Shown: positions 60,433 to 64,000 of the stretch, piece after piece
Layout of the letters: the number at the start of each line of letters is the position of its first letter
Position numbering within the stretch: the first letter of the stretch is position 1
Assembly (NCBI GenBank): GCA_028716845.1
Contig: JAQUPF010000006.1
Location: forward strand, 88,791-152,790
Length of the DNA stretch: 64,000 nt
Direction of reading: 5' to 3'
Source of the DNA: a bacterium
GTDB lineage: Bacteria; Auribacterota; Tritonobacteria; UBA1439
Translations under genes and position numbers: made by a program
The notes under the pieces: model-generated
Database searches by the model: none
Seen by the model: only the letters and a program-made list of their open reading frames with translations
What the model was told of the DNA's origin: nothing

Positions 60433-61571
60433 CAACTTATTTTACCACGATTCCTGACCCGGCGGGAGAGGCGGGCGGCCTTGAGCCGCAGCCACTGCCT
60501 CGCGAGCGCCGGCCAGAAGCGGGGGCTGAAGAGGATGTTGAGCGTGAGGAAGCACTCGTAGGTGCAGGCGCACCGCTCCCGCCGTATCCGCTTCCGCGCC
60601 CCGCGCGCGGCCGCGCCCCGCCAGATGCGGGAGAAATCGTACCGCTCCTCGCGCACGTTCCCGAGTTTCAGGTCGGTGCGGAGCTCGCACGGGTAGACGT
60701 CGCCGTTCGCGAAGAGCGCCGCCCCGAGCCGCCCCGCGGCGCAGGGGACGAGGCAGCGCCGCTCCCGCGCGATCCGCGCGATGAGCCGGTGCCGGACGAT
60801 CCGCTTGGCGTTCACGACGTCCGCGAGCGGCATCGCGCGGTAGCCGGAGATCTCCCCGTCGAGCAGGCCGCGCTCGAGCCGGTCGGCGTAGGCCCGGTAC
60901 CGCTCCATGTCGGGGGGCCGGCACGCCGGGTCGCGCGGCCGCCCGCGGACGAGGAGGGTGAAGAGGGCCGACGGCCTGAGGACCCGCGCGAAGTAGTCGT
61001 AGTTCTCGAGGAGGAGGCGGTCGTTCAGGGAGGAGACGGTCGTTTCGATGTTCACCTCGAGGCGCCGGTCCCGCGCGGCGATCCCCTGAAGCGCCCGGAA
61101 CGTGGCCACGGCCTTCTCGAAGAGGCCGGGGACGCCGCGGATCCCGTCGTGCGCCGGGCCGACGGCGTCGAGCGAGACGTCGATGCCGAGGCGGATGCGC
61201 GGACAGGAGGCGAGGATCGCCTCCGCCGCGGCGACCGTCGCGGCGGTGAGGCTCCCGTTCGTCGGGATGGCCACGTCGCGGACGCCGGTCGCCTCGTGGA
61301 AGACGCGGACGATATCGGCGAGGTCGTCCCGAAGGAACGGCTCGCCGCCCGTGGGGAGGAGGAAGAGGAGCGGCCCCACCGTCCGCGCGACCGCCTCGAT
61401 CTCGCCGAGCGAGAGCTCCCGGCCGACGGCCGGGTACACGGTCCCGTCGCCGAAGAGGCAGTGCCGGCAGCGGGCGTTGCAGCGGTCGGTGACGAAGAAG
61501 ACGAGGTAGAGGGGGAACGGCCGGACCCCCGCGAGGCAGAGGAGCCGGCGAGCCGTCGCCGCGGTGCCCAT
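60432..61571 (-). CDS. radical SAM protein with SPASM-like C-terminal domain
   Basis: 379 residues. The radical SAM Cys residues are C31, C35 and C38 in [26 protein letters not shown] and [12 protein letters not shown] are core strands; [16 protein letters not shown] is typical of the SPASM/twitch subclass. The C-terminal part has [26 protein letters not shown] and a late RCACTYEC, suitable for one or two extra [4Fe-4S] clusters. Relatives include MoaA/PqqE/anSME-like and lipid or sugar modifying enzymes. The substrate is unknown; position after a GT2 gene suggests glycan or peptide modification. SD GGAGG. Confidence 0.85.
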   Translation of the reverse strand: MGTAATARRLLCLAGVRPFPLYLVFFVTDRCNARCRHCLFGDGTVYPAVGRELSLGEIEAVARTVGPLLFLLPTGGEPFLRDDLADIVRVFHEATGVRDVAIPTNGSLTAATVAAAEAILASCPRIRLGIDVSLDAVGPAHDGIRGVPGLFEKAVATFRALQGIAARDRRLEVNIETTVSSLNDRLLLENYDYFARVLRPSALFTLLVRGRPRDPACRPPDMERYRAYADRLERGLLDGEISGYRAMPLADVVNAKRIVRHRLIARIARERRCLVPCAAGRLGAALFANGDVYPCELRTDLKLGNVREERYDFSRIWRGAAARGARKRIRRERCACTYECFLTLNILFSPRFWPALARQWLRLKAARLSRRVRNRGKIS

Positions 61572-61572
61572 C

Positions 61573-62595
61573 TCAGTACCTCCGCCCGAGGGCGAACGTG
61601 ACGACGCCGTGCACGGCCCCGAGGCCGTGGGCGACCTGGTCGGCGATCATGAGCGGGACCGACTGCGCCCATCGCCGGACGCCCCCCTCGCGCAGGATGA
61701 AGCCGAGAAACCCCCTGTTGAGGAGGAGGGCGAGGAGGACGAGGATGAGCGCCCCGAGGAGCGCGGGCGTCCCCGCGAGGGGGGCGGCGGCCAGAAGGAG
61801 GCAGGCGCCGAGGGAGAGGGCGATGCCGCCGGTGAACTGCCGCGGCGACGTCAGGTAGGTCTTCCGCCCCCCCCGGCCCGCCGCGGACCTGAGGATGATC
61901 TTCACCACGCCGGAGGTGCGCAGGAAGCCGGTCCGGAGGAGGCCGGCGAGGCTGTAGTGGCGGAGATGCCGCACCAGGATCCCCTTGTCGAGCAGGAAGC
62001 GGCTGCCGCGCGCGCGCGCCCGCACGCCGAAATCCGTGTCCTCGATCGTCGCCCGCCGGTAGCGCTCGTCGAAGCCGCCGGCGGCGAAAAACGCCCCGGC
62101 CGTGATCGCGGCGATGCTCGTGTAGAAGACTCCCATCTCGTGCGGGAGGAGGCTGTAGGTGTAGTGCATGTAGGCGTTCTTGTAGAAGCTCGCGAGGTTC
62201 GGGTAGGCGGCCTCCCGCCCGAGCATCCCGACGACGCCGTCCCAGGGGCCGTCGGCGATGCGGCGCCTGATCCGCTCGAGCGCCCCCGGGGGGATGAGCA
62301 CGTCCGCGTCGATGAAGACGAGGATGCCGCCCCGCGCGGCCCGCGCCGCCTCGTTCCGCGCCGCGGCCGATCCCCGGTTGACGCGGCTCCGGAGGATCCG
62401 GACCGGGCGGGAGGAGGCGATCTCGACCGTCCGGTCGGTCGAGGCGTCGTCGGCGACGATGACCTCCACGCCCGCGCCGCCCGCCGCGAGGACCGAATCG
62501 AGGCAGGCGCCGATCGTCCCGGCGGCGTCGTGCGTCGGGATGATGACCGACACGGCCGGCGGCTCAGCCGCCGTCTGCGTTCCGTTCGAGCGCAT
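61573..62595 (-). CDS. family 2 glycosyltransferase with C-terminal membrane segments
   Basis: 340 residues. GT-A domain: VSVIIPTHDAAGTIGACLDS, VIVADDASTDRTVEIA, NRGSAAARNEAARAARGGIL, the metal-binding DADV (about 97) and the ED motif in TIEDTDFGVRARARG. After about 245 residues come two membrane spans and an amphipathic end, as in inner-membrane sugar transferases. Donor and acceptor cannot be told. ATG at 62595 lies within the 3' end of the flavoprotein gene (32-nt overlap). Confidence 0.9.
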   Translation of the reverse strand: MRSNGTQTAAEPPAVSVIIPTHDAAGTIGACLDSVLAAGGAGVEVIVADDASTDRTVEIASSRPVRILRSRVNRGSAAARNEAARAARGGILVFIDADVLIPPGALERIRRRIADGPWDGVVGMLGREAAYPNLASFYKNAYMHYTYSLLPHEMGVFYTSIAAITAGAFFAAGGFDERYRRATIEDTDFGVRARARGSRFLLDKGILVRHLRHYSLAGLLRTGFLRTSGVVKIILRSAAGRGGRKTYLTSPRQFTGGIALSLGACLLLAAAPLAGTPALLGALILVLLALLLNRGFLGFILREGGVRRWAQSVPLMIADQVAHGLGAVHGVVTFALGRRY

Positions 62596-63937
62596 GGCCC
62601 CTGTAGGCGGGCCGGAGGCTGCCCCCGATGACGTCGGCGGCGCACGCCATCCCCGCCCGGATGGAGTGGTCCATGTTGTTGTACCAGAAGGCGGCCGTCC
62701 GCCCGAGGAGGGCGAGGTTCCGGAGCGCCGCGAGCGGCCGCGTCGCGCGTTCGAGGCGGTCCCTGTAGTCGAGCGTGTAGACGGGGTAGACGTTCTCGAC
62801 CCGCTCGACGTGGACCGCGCGGACCCGCGCCCCCCTCCGGACGAGGCCGACCCGCTCCAGCTCCGCCGCCACCATTCCGGCCCGCTCCTCCGGTTCCCGC
62901 CAGAGCGCGTCCTCCCGCCCGCAGGTGACCTCCAGGCCGAGGCCGGTCGCCCCGGCGGGGCAGGTCGCCGCGCTGAAATACCGCGGCACGCTCACCCTGT
63001 TGAACGACACCCCCTCCTCGCCGTAGTAGCACCACTGGTAGCGGACGCGCGGCTCCCCCTCGATCTCGACGTTGTAGAGGATCGCCGAGAGGTAGTCGAG
63101 TGCCGGCCGCGCCGCCCCCGCGAGGCCGCAGATGTCGTGGAGGGGGCCGGTCCAGAGGAGGACGTCGGCCGGGAGGCGCTCGCCGCCGTCGAGGCGGACG
63201 GCGGCGATCCCCTCCCCTCCCCGCTCGATCGCGGCGGGGGCGACGCCGGTGCGGACGGCCCCGCCCGCCCGCTCGATTTCGCGGGCGAGGTTCCGGCCGA
63301 ACGTGTCGATGCCGCCGCGCGCGGGGTAGATGAATTCCGTCCGGACGGGCACGGGGAGGAGGGCGTTCCGCAGCACCTCCGTGAGGGTGCCCATGCGCAG
63401 ATTCCTGTCGATGACCGCCCGGTCGATCCCCATCCGCGCCCAGTCCGCGTGGATCGAGGCGGGCGGCCGCTTGAGGAACTTCAGCGTGTAGGCCCTGAAG
63501 AAGTACTCGTAGAGCGTCCGCCCGTAGCGGTGGAGGATGTACTCCTCGAAGCTCGGCCCCGCCGGCGGGCGGCGCCGCCACAGGTCGGCCGCGAGGCGGG
63601 CGATGATCCCGGGCGGCAGCTTGAGGAGCGTCGACGGCCGGAGCGGCCAGTCGTGGTAGCGGCCGAAGAGCCGGACCCCGCTCCGCCGCGGCATGAGGAG
63701 GCACTCGCCGCCCAGGATCCGCCTGATGAACGCGAGGACCTCCGCGTCGTCGGTGTGGAAGCGGTGCGGCCCCACGTCGAAGACGAAGTCCCCGTACCGG
63801 AAGCTCCGCGCGAGCCCGCCGACCGACCGCTCCTTCTCGAGCACCGTGACGCGGAACCCGGCGCGGGCGAGGAGATACCCGGCGGTGAGGCCGGCCACCC
63901 CGGCCCCGGCGATGACCGCCTCCCGGGGGGGGCTCAC
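62564..63937 (-). CDS. FAD-dependent oxidoreductase, protoporphyrinogen-oxidase / UDP-galactopyranose-mutase-like
   Basis: 457 residues. FAD-binding VIAGAGVAGLTAGYLLARAG and VTVLEKERSVGGLARSF, then DVGPHRFHTDDAEVLAFI, which is typical of the amine-oxidase-like proteins found in polysaccharide clusters. YPARGGIDTFGRNLAREIER and the C-terminal NNMDHSIRAGMACAADVIGG (second FAD contact) follow. True UDP-galactopyranose mutases are about 370-390 residues and differ in the active site, so the reaction remains open. GTG start at 63937 overlapping the upstream frame (GTGA). Confidence 0.85.
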   Translation of the reverse strand: MSPPREAVIAGAGVAGLTAGYLLARAGFRVTVLEKERSVGGLARSFRYGDFVFDVGPHRFHTDDAEVLAFIRRILGGECLLMPRRSGVRLFGRYHDWPLRPSTLLKLPPGIIARLAADLWRRRPPAGPSFEEYILHRYGRTLYEYFFRAYTLKFLKRPPASIHADWARMGIDRAVIDRNLRMGTLTEVLRNALLPVPVRTEFIYPARGGIDTFGRNLAREIERAGGAVRTGVAPAAIERGGEGIAAVRLDGGERLPADVLLWTGPLHDICGLAGAARPALDYLSAILYNVEIEGEPRVRYQWCYYGEEGVSFNRVSVPRYFSAATCPAGATGLGLEVTCGREDALWREPEERAGMVAAELERVGLVRRGARVRAVHVERVENVYPVYTLDYRDRLERATRPLAALRNLALLGRTAAFWYNNMDHSIRAGMACAADVIGGSLRPAYRGHALERNADGG

Positions 63938-64000
63938 GGCGCCCCCCCGCGGCGGCGCGCGGCCGGGAGGAACAGCAGGACCCAGGCGGCGGCGGCCGCC
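63934..64000 (-). CDS. C-terminal end of an upstream membrane protein (partial)
   Basis: The minus-strand frame open from the window edge ends ...AWVLLFLPAARRRGGAP with a TGA that overlaps the flavoprotein GTG (GTGA). A hydrophobic segment followed by a basic cytoplasmic tail fits the last span of a membrane protein. Only 21 residues are visible, so no family can be named. Confidence 0.4.
   Translation of the reverse strand, partial: AAAAAWVLLFLPAARRRGGAP

Overview
The window is GC-rich, densely coding DNA from a diderm (outer-membrane) bacterium. The best lineage marker is a 50-residue small basic protein at 17993-18145, a family known to me from Chlamydiae, Verrucomicrobia and relatives. 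Together with an Acetobacterium-order rnfCDGEAB cluster, LptE, MurJ, a SurA-like chaperone and a BamD-like TPR protein, it points to the PVC superphylum. A lineage near Omnitrophota, Auribacterota or Lentisphaerota is my inference. I see no prophage, transposase, CRISPR array, toxin-antitoxin or defence locus. Most of the window is housekeeping sequence.

Layout. 1-932 (+): end of an ECF-transporter S component and a secreted STN-like protein. 943-4965 (-): microprotein, surA, pdxA, rsmA and a TolB-like lipoprotein, behind one good promoter. 5231-8494 (-): mfd. 8616-10550 (+): DUF2079-type membrane protein. 10597-18145 (-): small basic protein, rluB, SH3 protein, rnfCDGEAB, folD. 18180-22739 (-): gap, pgk, tpiA, secG, orphan oppD-type ATPase. 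22845-25643: tRNA-Leu(GAG), amidase, rpoN (+), tRNA-Thr(CGT). 25862-31554: two paralogous secreted beta-propeller proteins, an EamA exporter, a PNPOx-like protein and an unknown secreted protein; this is the accessory part. 32053-34323: murJ and, on the other strand, rpsT. 34337-52884 (-): a very long gene train nusA-infB-ylxP-rbfA-nrnA-truB-ribF-rpsO-pnp-ftsK-rodZ-rimO-pgsA-pgpA-TPR-lptE. 53164-58691 (-): secreted four-repeat protein, tandem NDK protein, aminotransferase, isocitrate dehydrogenase. 59059-64000 (-): glycan-type cluster (flavoprotein, GT2 glycosyltransferase, radical SAM/SPASM protein) followed by a secreted propeller protein.

The genes point to energy conservation by a ferredoxin:NAD+ Rnf ion pump, glycolysis, one-carbon folate metabolism, ribosome biogenesis coupled to RNA turnover, and envelope assembly. 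Stop/start overlaps of the ATGA, GTGA and TGATG type are very frequent, so translational coupling is widespread.

The most unusual signals are non-coding. (1) A near-identical 33-nt element lies exactly 8 nt beyond the CCA end of both tRNA genes. (2) An intrinsic terminator sits between a strong promoter and nusA, which looks like an attenuator. (3) Several intergenic gaps are filled with degenerate arrays of 10-nt (ATCCGYG) or 9-nt (ACAGAG) words arranged as converging arms; one of them supplies the 3' end of murJ. Start sites were chosen from Shine-Dalgarno (SD) spacing and overlap with the upstream stop; several are GTG or TTG.
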